From NCBI GenBank assembly GCA_030248215.1, contig JASANG010002082.1:1-64000 (forward strand): DNA of 64,000 nucleotides. The letters run 5' to 3'. The notes below the pieces were generated by a model, which had not been told where the DNA came from, did no database searches, and worked only from the letters and a program-made list of their open reading frames with translations. The stretch's first letter is position 1, and each line of letters starts with the position of its first letter. Below are positions 45,401 to 56,853 of the stretch, one piece after another. The DNA is from Enoplolaimus lenunculus (lineage: Eukaryota > Nematoda > Enoplea > Enoplida > Thoracostomopsidae). Position numbers and translations under genes: made by a program.

Positions 45401-48400
45401 GGGCCCACATTTGGCACTCTAGTATGACCTCGTCTTAAGTCTTTTAGCGTTTGAACATAACGAGAGAAATATTTTTTACCTACGAATGTGCAGACTGTTT
45501 CAGTGCCTTTTTTCGACCCTTCCTTCAGGTTTAAATTTTTTGGGAAAGAATGCTTGCAAATCAAAATTTCGTTATTTGGCAACATAACAGCAAAAAAAAC
45601 CTAAACTGATCTAAAATACCGTGTCAAAAGTACAAAACGCTTTTCTGCGTATGGAAAAAATGCGCTTAGGTATATTGATGCGAAAATAGCGTTTCGACAG
45701 ACGTTGAAGCGTTCACGCAATAGCGTTTTGGATACGCAAGCGATTCGTTTTAGAGTTTCTGCGCTGTTTACAACAAAGCGCTTCGACAGAGACGATGTTT
45801 GAAGCATGAAAAATGTTTAAAATCAACGTTTTATATTTGACATGATTCCTATAGAAACGAACGAAAAACACATGCTAAAATTTGCAATGTTGTCACTTTA
45901 ATACAGCCCTATTCACTTGTGCTAGTTTTTGCGACTGCAAGTACTTGCACGTACAAATTGTACCTGCAAGTTCTCGCGGAAAAAATTTGCACGAGTGAAA
46001 TCGAATCAAAAACTAGCAAGACCATGGATCAAATGTTTAATGGAGACCGACTGTATTACGGCTGCTTACCTGAGCTGTAAGATTGTCCGCATATTGCACA
46101 TTGTAACCTATTTGAAAGAATAACTTGCATATATTGTATTTATCCGTTGCCGAACCAGCTCGCAATTCTAATCTTGTTCCCGGAAGGAAAGTATCGTTAT
46201 TTATCACTAAGACATTTCCTTTGTTTCGGTTTAAATTACACGCGTATGTCTGAAAATAGAAGTTTTTGTAACGTTAATTTTTGCAAAGGGTGCATGATAC
46301 AAGAGTGTACAACTGTTGAGGTTCCGCATCATTTTGTATGATTGATATTAAATACAAGCACTTGCGCTTAAGCTCGCTTCGCTCGTGAGTTTTCGTTTAC
46401 TGTAATGACTATTTTTATCTCCGAATTTCTTTTAGAAATGTTTCTACATAGTTCAAAACTGGATCGCAAAAACTATAATTCTGAAAACTGAGAATGAATA
46501 GATAAAATGAGCTTATTGTAAATCGTTCAAAATTTAAAATGAGTCCATACTGAGAAAAGATTTTACTAACCCTAGCAGGATCAAGAACCACATTCTCACC
46601 CGAATCAAGCATTGATACTTCGACGTCGTCAAGAATGCCCTTTGTTTTACCATCGTCTGAAAATATATCATGTAAAAGTAACAAAAATAAATTATATTCT
46701 ATATAACATCAAGGTACTCATTCAAATATCATGAGGAACACGAGAAACTGTTTCCACAGTTATCCAGCAGGTAAAGGTGAAATGGATTTTCCATCAAAAT
46801 TGTGGGTGGCATGATTGGGTCAAAAACGCAGCAACCATAGGTTCCAAACTGAATTAATTACGCAACGTTTCAATTTTTCCCCTTGTATATGCTCCACTGG
46901 TATGAAATTTTATATGCAAAGTAGAAGCGTTTACAAACATTAATTGCACTATTTATAAAAGAAATGCCACAACAGCAGTACCGCGGCCACTATTTACTTG
47001 AATAGCGGTTTGTATTTCCTAAGTGTGTGTAAGCACCTGTGCTAAGTTCGGTATTCCTATATACCTATGTCTTGTAACTTTGGGATTTGGTGAATAATGC
47101 GCGGGCCTGTAGCCAAGGGTAGGGAGCAGGGGGGCCTCAGCCCACCTTGAAAAATTTTGCCCCACCTAGAAAATTTTCAACCTTGCTTGAAAGTCAATAA
47201 AAACCCTTGAATGCCCTCTTAAAAAAATTTTAGCCCTCCAAAGCATGGTGAGCTGGCTACAGGCCTGATAATGCGCTCCAAGTTTTGGTAAATTTTGTGA
47301 ATTTGATTTGTCCTATAACTGTGACAAATTTCAGGTCTTCGGTTGTGAGTAGTCGATTTTTCGATCAACCGTTATTTAAAGTAGGAAATGTTCCGCGAAA
47401 ACTGGAAATATCACTCAAGTATATAGTTGAATTACACTATTTGCTAGAAACCTGTCTGGCGTGTGGAGACGTCGAAATTTGCTAGACCTGGTCCCGCAGC
47501 ATAACAATGGGGACTGCTAAACAATGGATGGCTCTAACATTTTAACTCAACTTGTCGAAATCGTCTCCATCCAGATTTAGAAACCGCTTATGGGTCATCC
47601 ACGTTATACTGTCGACGATACTGTAAAAAATTGTCCCCACGTACGAGCCCCCATGTCTGTAATTTTACTGTTTCCAAATTACATGTCCTCATATCCTGTG
47701 TAGACCCTACTGACAACTCGCACTCTCTATGGACGACCTATGATTGGTCACGTTGCCGTCCATACTCAAGCTAAATTGTCAATACGTTATTTAAAGGGCA
47801 ACTGTTTTGTCCATAGTCTGTCAGAAGGGACGCAGCTAATTTCGCAACACAAAGTTTGTCGGAAGGAACTTTGCTTTGCAATTATACAGGGTCTGTTCGA
47901 AGGAACTCGTATTGTCAGACACTGTGTCCAGACAGTGTCTACATTGTCCTTAGTCCCTTCGAAGGACCTGCCTTCAAAAGCCACTATCTAGTTACACCTT
48001 CTGTAAAGTCTTTATAGCTTAAGGACATTGTCGTTTTGTCCCGCCCTTAATACCAGGTGTGTGGACAATTTTTTGCAGTAGCGTAGACAGTATTACGTGG
48101 ATGATATATTATTTGTTATGGATCTCGCATGAATATTATTTTATTTCATCTGAAATCTAATTTCAAGCTGGGTTTCAAACCCCGGACATTTTAGTGCGAA
48201 GCGTCTACCGCATCACCACTCGTTTATAAACGCTTGAAGCTCGAACCCGAACGGGTTCTTACGTGTTGTGGACATTTTTTACTGCGTATACGCGGAATAG
48301 TTATACGAAGTTGTTTTGTCCATTATATTGCTTACATTGCGTTCGGTTGCTGAGTGTCAATTGTATTCGACAACCGTTTAAATATTCTAACAACTGGTCA

Positions 48401-51400
48401 ATCAAGGCTTATGTACATTTTTCTGGCCGGCTTAGGCATAGGTTAACCCTCAGGTTTAGGCTTAGAAAAACTTAAATTTAACTGAGAACTTTTTCGCAGA
48501 CGGTCATGCCCAAGCGTCAACTTTTAATTTGAGCAAAGGTGCACAACAGCAGTAAATCAGTCAACGGGTGTTTATAGCTTCGACCTCATCCTATCTGTCG
48601 TTCTAAGTGGTTCCATGGTTTATATGTTGGTGCCAGGGCCGGAGCAGCCACCCCCCATACCCCCATTTGCGGGCCACCCCTAAAAGCGCCCCCGCCCTAA
48701 CCGGTTGAAACAAAAATCGCTTAATTTTTAAAATTCGTCTGGCTTACACTCGTTTCGGTCGCGAGTTTTAGGGCCCACACCCTGGAATTTGGGGGGAGCC
48801 GCCACCTCTGCCCCTGCTCCGGCAGTGGTTGGGGCGAATAATTCCCGGTTATGTTTCGAAAAAGAAACTCTAGTTTAATTGAATTTGCGTCAATGGTTTA
48901 CTTCGGTACACTTCCATTTCATTCATTTTATACCAATCTTGAATTGAATTGAATGTAGAATCGTTCAAGAGCTCGTCGTTATCAACGGGGTTTCTCTCAA
49001 TTGCATAACGTAACGAATTCTGTTGTTCGACGTTGTTGAAACTGCAGATAAACATGTCCGGTGTGTTAGCAATAATTATCTTTTTGCCTGGAAGAAACAG
49101 TTAAAATAACATTTTGCAAACTTCATTTCATTGCTTATTTTTTACGAAATGTTGCTCATACTCAACGTTACATCAGTGCAGTTGACAGAAAATAAATGAA
49201 TTCTAATTTGGCACTGGAGCCAGTATTCTCAAATGCGTGTAGCAGCTATTACCGATTGGTGATAGGTGTAGTAACTTTCGAACCAGGGAATGGTAAAGTT
49301 TGCAAGTCAGGTCATTTATTGCATTTGATTTACTCTACTTCTGTACAAAATTTTGATATTTGCAATTGCAGCCGTACGTTTGTTTATATAGCTGACGGAA
49401 AAAACGTAAAAACTCGGAATATTTACTAAGAAAAAACCAACGGAATAATTGCAAATGAACGAAACAAAACGAAACAAGCCAAATCTAAGTTCAATGATCA
49501 CAAAAACTCATAACCGAAAAATCAGAATTCCGGCATCGGAACAGCAGTCAGCCGAAACCAGAATCGGAAGTCAAGTTTTGCCGGAATTTTAGCCGGAATC
49601 GGAATTCCGACAGAACCCTGCTAACTAGTGATAGGTGCTATATGCATTTGATAATATGGGTCTAGATGTTAAAACGTGAAATAGAAAGTATTCATGTGAA
49701 AAAGGGTTGAAATTTTCACAGCGTACAACAGATACGTTCAAACTACTGCGACAAATGGATTTCGGAAAATGAATCGCATACAATATGTCGCGTAGTTCTA
49801 CTTGCCAATCGTAAACAGATCGAAAAATGCATAAAACTTGTCGTTTTACTAATTACAAGCACGCTTAACTTTGTAACACATTTGTTCGAGGCTTAGCAAA
49901 ATTCAGTTCCGTTTAAACTTTTTCTACTGGTCATTTTTCTTCTCTTGGTCTAATACGTTTAACGAATATACGGCTGTTTTTCATAGTAAATTTAATTCAG
50001 GGTATAACCGGATATTCGTTTTCGTTTCCGGTAAGAATCGATGTCTGTTTCCGTGTCTAATTTTCGTTATAAAAACACCACAAATTCTGTTATTTTTATG
50101 CTCAAGATTAGTCATATTAATTACGTATATATCTTACAAATTTTCATTACACTTATGCGGCCCATGTATCGAGCAGGGCCGAAACAGTATTATAAGCATA
50201 TTCCTAAGCCTAAGGCTAAGCCGAAGCAAAAAATTAGTCTAAAGCTTAAACTGACTCTATTATAGCCCCTCCGGAAAACGATCCGGTCCTGTTCTATACA
50301 CGGCTCAGTTATGCTGTATCTGTTCGAAACGAAACAAAAATTACAAAATTCATGCAAAAACTTAAACAGTTTCGGTGCATCCGCTATTTTTGCTTTCAAA
50401 TTTAAGAAATCCCAGCGAATATTGTGCACGTCTTAATTGTGTTGGCAGAAAAATCACACATCTTTGAAACTTTTCCTACTTTAATATCCGCTTCCCGTGG
50501 TTCCGTTATATTTACTATCCGTTTACACCTTGAAATTTACAAGCATCAGCGCTGAATTTTGATAATATAAATCAAAGCCGAGTACAAATGTTGTATCATG
50601 AATTAAATTGAAGCATTCATCAACAAAAAATCCACATTACAATACGTTCCGTACTTTAACAATTTGACCCCGCGTTCAATTTTTAACACAGTCCCTCAAC
50701 GCGGTTGAGGACGGTGCGATTTGTTGCCACGAAAGTCTTCACAACGGAAGTTAAGCGGGTTCGTCTTTCGGATTATTTTTAAACAAAATGATTTCAGTTA
50801 CAATTAGTTTACTTGTAGATTGAACGTGCTCCAATGAACCATACCGTATACATATTCATATGAACAAGCTTGAACTAAAACAAAATCTATGCTAATAACA
50901 TCCGTTGTTTATATTGCGTAGATATTAGCAACACTCCACTGATCTTGTACACTTTGTTCAGCTGGTTTAAGCCTAAGCATAAACCGCTGCCGCCTAAGCT
51001 TTTACCTAAAAGTCTAAACCGTAACCGATGTGGGGGAGCCAAGTGTACAAGGTCCCACCCACGGTTACATCCGATATATCACCTTTGATATTTGATTTGC
51101 CAAACGTGAAATCTCTGCTCAATATCTTATCTTTATGAGTCGCAAGATCAAAGTCTTGAATCATTTCTGCAAGAATACCCATTTGATTTGTATGCATTAG
51201 GGCACGAACAAACTGAACCAATGAATTGTCGAGTAAAGTAGGTAGTAGATTGATTAATGCCCTATTGCGCTTAGCAGTGTCATTGATGTCCTAAAAATTT
51301 TAATAAAATATAAATATTTCGTAGCGAATTCTGTCCCCTCGGTACAAGGACTTCCCACGGAATGGCATCGAGGGCCGTGTCCCCTACCCCTAGTTTGGCT

Positions 51401-52337
51401 GGTGCCCTCCCCCAAGTTGACTCGGTGTAAAAGTAAACAATCTTGAATTGCAATTGTAGGACGCTATTAAAATTATTCTTTACCCTCCACAAAATAATGT
51501 TCTACGGTCACCCGAGCATCGGTAGTTTTGTTAGACAGCAAATCTCATGACAGAAACAAACTGTACTAACATTGCCAGACCTGCAAGGCCAATAATAAAA
51601 ATGCCGGACAGGTGTTCTGACCCATGTACAACAATTTCGCCTTCTCCTGGAAAAGTCTTAGCATCGCTTGTACTGTAAGTTGTCGGATACCCTTGTATGC
51701 ACCTCCTAAAAATCGTTTAGCTTGTTATAGCAATATGAGGTGGTTTTATACGGACTACGAACTTTACTGATAAAGAAGTGTTACGTTCTGAAAAATATTT
51801 CTTCGAGGGATTCATGTGTTGCTTGCTGAAACGACTGCTAAAAACGCCGGAACAGTAAAATCGCAAATGGAGATTTGGCCCATAATTCCTCCACCCAGCC
51901 TATTATCAGGCAGCTTTAAAGATTTTCTTAAAAATATTGTCTCGTGAGCCAATGTTGAGACATTTGTCTCATGTAACACATACAGATCCAAGTTTAAATA
52001 TTCTTATGCAATCATATGCAAATAAACAAACGAGCAAACAACCCATATAAAACAGGCCGTCGCTGAGGTACAATCGCGAAAACCGCACAAAATTAGTTGA
52101 CACGTTCGGCAGCATTTAATAAATTTTCGTCGATATTACAGTATCTGATACTTGGGTCAAAGTTAATAACTCAAAAACTGTCACAGACAACAAATAAATG
52201 CTCACATTTAAGGTTCGAGCCTGATTTCTATTAATGATATCTTCGCTTTTTAAATAGTCGATAACGCCGTCTGGCTGCAAACTTTGGATGAGCAGAAAAT
52301 TATGAGCTTCCCAAAAAGCTTGCAATTCTTTAATCAT
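42468..52337 (-). CDS. CARD-containing caspase, CED-3-like, ten exons, 475 aa
   Basis: Cysteine protease of apoptosis, cleaving after aspartate. Exons (minus strand): 52337-52206, 51290-51083, 49087-48902, 46656-46571, 45600-45484, 45162-45122, 45021-44792, 44209-44003, 43146-43037, 42578-42468. All junctions keep phase; total 1428 nt with stop. Exons 1-2 encode a CARD ([31 protein letters not shown]). Exon 7 has the catalytic histidine (LMSHG, about His288) and cysteine (FIVQACRG, about Cys331). Exon 8 is the long p20/p10 linker ending [11 protein letters not shown]; exon 9 has YVSWR and [13 protein letters not shown]; exon 10 ends [12 protein letters not shown]. Domain order and length (CED-3 is 503 aa) fit an initiator-type caspase. 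Oddity: the expected RxGT of the large subunit reads KKGT. Exons 3-6 are less sure than 1-2 and 7-10; exon 6 (41 nt) is tentative. Confidence 0.88.
42721..42845. mobile_element. Relic of a TTAGGC-core element in caspase intron 9
   Basis: GACCCATGTTTCTTTGAAG at one end, then ACTATAACAGAGTAAGC and TTTAGACTTATGCTTTGG. It keeps the order of the family's blocks but is strongly diverged. Confidence 0.45.
43653..43862. mobile_element. Palindromic MITE in caspase intron 8
   Basis: CACTGTGAAAAATGGTGAG at one end, TCACTATTTTTTGCAATG at the other, with inner inverted blocks CTCCGCCAGAGTCAAA and TTTGACTCTGGCGGAG. Flanked by TA on both sides. Same family as 4933-5099. Confidence 0.8.
44302..44495. mobile_element. 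hAT-type MITE in caspase intron 7
   Basis: Ends CAGGAGCGGATCCAG and GTGGATCCGCTAGTG. Flanking 8-mers TCCTACGC (44294-44301) and TTCTACGC (44496-44503) agree at 7 of 8. The CA...TG ends with an 8-bp target are as in hAT elements. Confidence 0.85.
45183..45405. mobile_element. TTAGGC-core element filling caspase intron 5
   Basis: Ends AGCCAATGTTTAAAATTGGG and TTTTTACATGGGCC; flanks CACGTTTG and CACATTTG agree at 7 of 8. It makes up about 220 of the 321 bp between exons 5 and 6, so the older intron was about 90 bp. Confidence 0.85.
47102..47267. mobile_element. hAT-like MITE, CAGGCCTGTAGCC ends, caspase intron 3
   Basis: Left end GGGCCTGTAGCCAAGGG, right end GAGCTGGCTACAGGCCTG, flanked by the direct repeat ATAATGCG. 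The 166-bp body is the reference for the diverged copies at 4316-4672 and 17440-17600. Confidence 0.85.
47594..48104. mobile_element. 511-bp inverted-end element, caspase intron 3
   Basis: TCATCCACGTTATACTGTCG at the left and CAGTATTACGTGGATGA at the right are about 47-bp inverted ends that run inward to AAAAAATTGTCC. The interior holds several GAAGGAACT/AGTCCCTTC inverted words. An 83-codon frame inside has no domain. Superfamily not assigned. Confidence 0.75.
48130..48236 (-). mobile_element. tRNA-derived SINE-like copy, caspase intron 3
   Basis: On the minus strand, AGTGGTGATGCGGTAGACGC (A-box region) leads to GGGGTTTGAAACCCAGC (B-box stem-loop), then a non-tRNA tail CTTGAAATTAGATTTCAG. 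The tail recurs in the copy at 35745-35840, which makes this a SINE rather than a lone tRNA pseudogene. Confidence 0.65.
48634..48827. mobile_element. hAT-type MITE, caspase intron 3
   Basis: Ends CAGGGCCGGAGCAG and CTGCTCCGGCAGTG; flanks GTTGGTGC and GTTGGGGC agree at 7 of 8. The interior has TCGTCTGGCTTACACTCG, shared with a fragment near 57845-57890. Confidence 0.85.
49195..49670. repeat. Dispersed repeat words in caspase intron 2
   Basis: The TATTCTCAAATGCGTGTAGC block recurs near 2185, 11320, 17680 and 49630, and is followed here by a CCGGAATC-rich tract (49525-49620). It is probably an old, undefined repeat. Confidence 0.45.
50159..50306. mobile_element. TTAGGC-core element, caspase intron 2
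   Basis: The most compact copy (148 bp): GGCCCATGTATCGAGCAGGG to TTCTATACACGGCTC, flanked by ACTTATGC and AGTTATGC (7 of 8). Only about four AAGCCT units remain between conserved arms. Confidence 0.9.
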
Positions 52338-52522
52338 TATTAAAGTTTCTTATTAATATTAATATGTAATGTTCATTAGAACTTTATTTCTTCTTTTTCT
52401 AACACGAAATTGGGCGCCTTGTAAGCATATGAGACATACTTGTCCGTGTGGATATGCAAGTGCATTGCATTATATACTATACTTGTCGGCAGGTTACGAC
52501 GAAAAAGGTCGGTGGATCGACG

Positions 52523-52594
52523 GGTTGCGTAGCGTAGTGGTGGAACGCTTGCCTTGAAATTTGTGAATCCGCTAGTACGAAATCACCCGTAACC
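52523..52594 (+). tRNA. Degenerate tRNA-like sequence
   Basis: The acceptor stem GGTTGCG/CGTAACC (one wobble pair) and a four-pair D arm (GCGT/ACGC) form, but the anticodon and T arms do not. Probably a tRNA relic or SINE head. Confidence 0.3.
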
Positions 52595-52671
52595 TGCCTT
52601 ACCAGCTGGTTAGTTAAAAAGGTCTCTGAAGTCACCGTTTCTACATAGACTGAAAGAGGGGCTACTGTAGT

Positions 52672-53060
52672 GACCCGAGTAAGCGGAGGATAATAAGAGG
52701 GGGTCCACATTTTGAGTCCCAATCAATAGGAGTCTGTATTCCTAATAAGAGTCCGTAAGCGGATAGAGTCCCAAACATAAGATAGTCCACTATTTTTCCG
52801 CGAACCGCAAAACGAAGGAAAAAAAAAAAGCCTCTTCCAATCAAACAACCTAAGAAAACCAAACAAAAAAAAAAAAAAAAAATAACAATCACACACAAAT
52901 AACGTTTAATTCAACAGACAATTGCAAAGCGGAAATACCAACGAAAGGTGGCGGAGGGCAAAAAAAAAATAACCCCCCCCAAAAACAAGGGCCCACCCGG
53001 AAGGCGCAAAAAAAAAACCCCCCCCCACCCCTCCCCTCCCCACCCCACCCCGCGCCCCCT
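52672..53060. repeat. Fold-back family copy with abnormal homopolymer runs
   Basis: Starts CTGTAGTGACCCGAGTAAGC and follows the 41.4-42.3-kb family to about 52790, then again near 52918-52970 (GGTGGCGGAGGGC). Between and after are long runs of A and of C (52818-53050). These look like sequencing or consensus error rather than biology. Confidence 0.7.
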
Positions 53061-54017
53061 AATGCACACAGTATCCAGTCGACAAGAGGGTAGACGGTCA
53101 AGGGACGACCTTATCGAAAATTAAGGCATGTAAGCATGCGAGACATGCATGTCCGTGTATGTAAGTGCATTTACAACCTAATTATTAATGCATCTTCGCA
53201 CGGCTTTCACTCAAACAGTGAATCATTTAACTAACAAGCAGCAGAGTGGATCAAAAAAATTTGATAAGCAATATATATTTTTTCGACAGTCAGCTGAAAA
53301 ATTTCAGCTTGCTATAAAGAGATAAAAATGATTAGACCACGTCCGTCTCTGAAAGGAAGTTTTAAATATTAAAGGCAGCTGTAATGTTATATCCTTTTAA
53401 AATAAAATCTTCCGCCTACGCTCGTCGTTCTATATTTGTTCATTGCAATGTCGGTCTACTCGCAAGAAATCGAAACCCTTGCGTATTATCTAAATATGCA
53501 ATTAATTGCAACGCATTTTGAACTGTACTAACTTAATCAATTCAATACTGATAAGAAACGTTTAATTTTTTTAATTTCGAAACAAAAGCCGTACTGAAAC
53601 CTTTGTGATCGGGACGTTGTAGCTGGATATTTTGGATTCTGGAAATTAAATTCAAAACGGGTCCACAGGTTGGATTCCGCGAAACAATTTTAAATATAGA
53701 CACAAGGAATGAAAAACATAAACTGAGAGCAAGCTCCGATAGAAAGTATAACAAACGCTCAGCGCTATTTCTTGAAGCAAATATTCAACTGGGGCGGTTT
53801 TAGACTCGCGGTTTTATAAAGTTTATATTTAACTAAACTTTCAGCTTATAGGAATTGGGGGGGGGGGTGGTTGACGAGCACTTTTTGAACACCCCCTAGT
53901 TCGTAGTAAAAATTCAATACCAATGTTGTGTATGGCTGTTGCACAAAAAAGTGGCTTTAGCGATGTTTTCTAGCGGCCCATCAATTGGGACTATGCCTTT
54001 ATGGATTTTGCCATTCA
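53061..54017. other. No gene seen
   Basis: A 60-bp direct repeat links 53115-53180 with 52410-52470 (TGTAAGCATATGAGACATAC against TGTAAGCATGCGAGACATGC). A 70-codon minus-strand frame at 53542-53754 is unremarkable. G run at 53858. Confidence 0.45.
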
Positions 54018-54130
54018 GCTACTGTGGAGACCCGAACGACGTTGAGGAGACTGATATTTATTTCGCCTGTCCAGAGGATACCATCCCCGTTATTTGAATC
54101 CGAACGTTATTTATTTTTCAACCAACTCCA
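54018..54130. repeat. Fragment of the fold-back family
   Basis: CTACTGTGGAGACCCGAACG and ATTTCGCCTGTCCAGAGG match the left end of 41372-42295. Confidence 0.65.
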
Positions 54131-54439
54131 CTTATTTGCAATGACACCCATTAGCAGACACCTTTATCTTTATGCCAGTCGTTTTCTACGGTAAGTTCGT
54201 TACGAATATAAACCGTTACAACTTGGGTATTCTACTGCTACGAATATAGGTAACATTATACTTTGAATAATGAATCAAATTCTGTACTGAACATAGGTAC
54301 GTTCAAGACGTATTTACGCGATCTCGTTAGGGTAATTGCGTTTATAGTCTAATTAGTAATTTTGAACCCTATCCATTTGCATTTTTGTAGTGTTGACTTC
54401 TGACCAAGGTTGGGTTTTTTTCAAAAAAATTGACCTGTC

Positions 54440-55722
54440 GGAACTCAAAGGTGGGATTATTGGGATTTTGGGATTTCGGTGGGATTTTAGGATTTTGGGA
54501 TATGATCGAAGGTGGGATTTCTGGATTTTGGGATTTTGATATATGGTCGAAGTTGATATTTTGAAATTTTGCGATTTCGGGATATGGTCGAACGTGGGAT
54601 TTTGGGATTTCGGGATATGGTCGACGGTGGGATATTGGGATTTTGCTATTCCGGGATATCGTCGACGGTGACATTTTGGAATTTCAGGGTATGGTCGCTG
54701 GTGGGATTTTTGGATTTCGGGATACGGTAAAAGGCGGGATATTCCTAAAGTTTAGACCTAAACCCAAGTCTAAACCTTAGCCCAAGTTTAAGCCTAAGCC
54801 TAAAATTTAGCCCAAGGGTCATTTAGGATCTAATCTATGTTTAAACCAAAGCCTATTCCTAAAACCTAAGCCTATTAAGCCTATGCTGTTTACCGCCTAA
54901 TGTATGCTTAACCAAAGCCTGAGGCCCAAACCTAAGCCCAAGGCTAATAGTAAGCCTAAGCTCAAGTATAAGCCTAAGCTTAAGCCTAAGCCTTAGGTTA
55001 AAAATCAGATTTGCCCCAAGCGGCTTTTGGAACCTAATATATGTTTAAACCAAAGCCTATTTTAAAACCTAAGCCTATGCAATTTACAGTCTAATCTATG
55101 CTTAAACAAAGCCTAAGCCTGCTCCAAAAGCCTAAGCCTAAGCCCAAGCCTAAGCCTGCTCCAAAAGCCTAAGCCTAAGCCCAAGCCTAAGCCTGCTCCA
55201 AAAGCCTAAGCCTAAGCCCAAGCCTAACCCTAAGCCTAAGCCTAAGCCAAAGCCTAAGATTTAGCCTGAAGGTCATTTAAGATTTAATCTATGTTTTGCC
55301 AAAGCCTATTACTAGTGCCTCAGCCTAAGCCTATGCCTTAAGCCTAAATCTATGATTAAGCCTAAGCCTAAGAAGTAACCTAAGTCGAAGCCAAAGCCTA
55401 AGGCTAAGGTATGTCTAATGTTTAAAGCTTTACGCCAGATACTACGCCTAAACGCCTAATTTTTCCCTAAGCCTAAGACGGAACCTTTCCTTATCCTAAA
55501 CCCGAGATTGAGCTTTGCCTATTTTGTATACCTAATCTTGAGCTAACGGATTGACTAATCATATACTTAAAGCCTAAGACTAAGCCAAAGGAATTGCTTG
55601 CAATAAATTCTATTGAAATCACAAAATTCAAAAAGCCCAAAATCCCACCACAAGCAAGAGCTATCAATTATTTTAGCTGGGACGGTGAGACTTTAGGACG
55701 ACAGTCAAGTATACATGAGCCA
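54440..55722. mobile_element. Long TTAGGC-core element, reverse of 21005-22157
   Basis: In order: the 33-bp GGGATTTTGGGATTTCGG minisatellite (54440-54740), then about 800 bp of degenerate AAGCCT DNA, then CCCAAAATCCCACCACAAGC and the end GTATACATGAGCC. The AAGCCT part has higher order: a block with TCTATGTTTAAACCAAAGCC recurs about every 250 bp, and a 32-bp unit with CCTGCTCCAAAAG recurs three times at 55105-55235. The left terminus and target duplication are not recovered. Confidence 0.8.
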
Positions 55723-55894
55723 AACTTTCGAACAAGCGAAGTATACAAGGAAAGAGATCGAGTGGATACTACACATCCCGAAATTTTGAAAGAGACACGA
55801 AAGAGCACTTTTAAGAGTCCTTAGAACCTTCTGAACCGCGCAGGACGCAAAATTACTGTACATAAAATCGTGCTCACGTGAAATGAAATCATGG

Positions 55895-56290
55895 CTACTA
55901 CTAGAAAAAAATTGCTCAGCACTTGAGCAACATGGGATATGTTTCATATTCCGATAAAAAGAATAGGAAATAGACCAGCACATTCGATTGGTGTAACCTG
56001 GAAAAATATTAAGAAAAAATGGCGTCCAAAATCATGCTAAATATTAATTCTTTTGAAACATATTGCGGACAGCAAATCTAATTTTATGTTTAAAGTTGTT
56101 GGCAGGTAAATTTTGCATTTTCAGATATTTCTTAGATAATGGCAGGGTTGCAGAGACATGGCTAAAGTATTATCTATCTTTGCTTTTGCCAGATTAATCG
56201 ATGCTGCCAGAATACGGTGTGATTTTTGAGCCTCTAGTCGAGACTATGGAGTGAAACACGTAACTCGGTTGGGAAATGTGCATTTATCAT
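55895..56290 (+). repeat. Dispersed repeat, copy 2
   Basis: Same family as 6860-7250 (minus) and, in part, 6405-6565. No inverted ends or coding sequence are seen. Nature unknown. Confidence 0.8.
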
Positions 56291-56810
56291 TGAAACACGG
56301 TAGTGTTTTCAATATATGTTTCAAGCCTCGAGAATGCACGCTTTTTGAAAGTTTTGCAGAATGTTCTCGGCAGGACAGCAGAGCTGGAATGAGGCAACTT
56401 ACGTATAGAATATCCTAATTAGCCGCTTCGACACCATACACAAATTTACCCGCTAAACGTCTCATTTAAGTTGTTATTAAAAGTTTGATTTTTGTAATTT
56501 TTAGAAAAAGTTGTATTACAAATGTAATTATTATAGCTAGTCGATATTATTGTTAGATGCTAGTGACACCGTGCAATACATTACGTGTAACTGCGTTGTT
56601 TTTTCTACTGAAATTGCTAACTGTGACATGCGGATGTATGGAGGCAAATAATAACCTCATGCTGATGCTGTACATTGGTAAACACACTGCTGCATATGTA
56701 GTGCCTTCAAATGCAGCAGCAGTAAAACATGGAAGAACCAAGATACATGTGCATAATGTTGAGGTTCTTATAAAACATAAAAAGAGAAAAAACTCAGCAG
56801 TTGATTGTGA
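56291..56810. other. No sure gene
   Basis: A 91-codon plus-strand frame from 56557 starts with a signal-peptide-like stretch (TALFFLLKLLTVTCGC) but runs into the tRNA fragment and has no other support. Confidence 0.35.
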
Positions 56811-56853
56811 GGCGGCGTGGCTCAGTGGATAGCGCGCTGGACTGATAATCTGT
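56811..56853 (+). tRNA. 5' half of a tRNA-like sequence
   Basis: GGCGGCGTGGCTCAGTGGAT with a complete D arm and an anticodon loop CTGATAA (GAT, isoleucine). The 3' half (T arm and acceptor) is absent, so this is a fragment. Confidence 0.4.

Noticed and set aside
46415-46570. [17 protein letters not shown] as a caspase large-subunit helix
   Set aside because: It lies upstream of the exon that should precede it, and a donor cuts it off at 46570. Treated as intron.
52662-53101. Frames rich in F, G and P runs
   Set aside because: Encoded by abnormal homopolymer runs that look like sequencing error.
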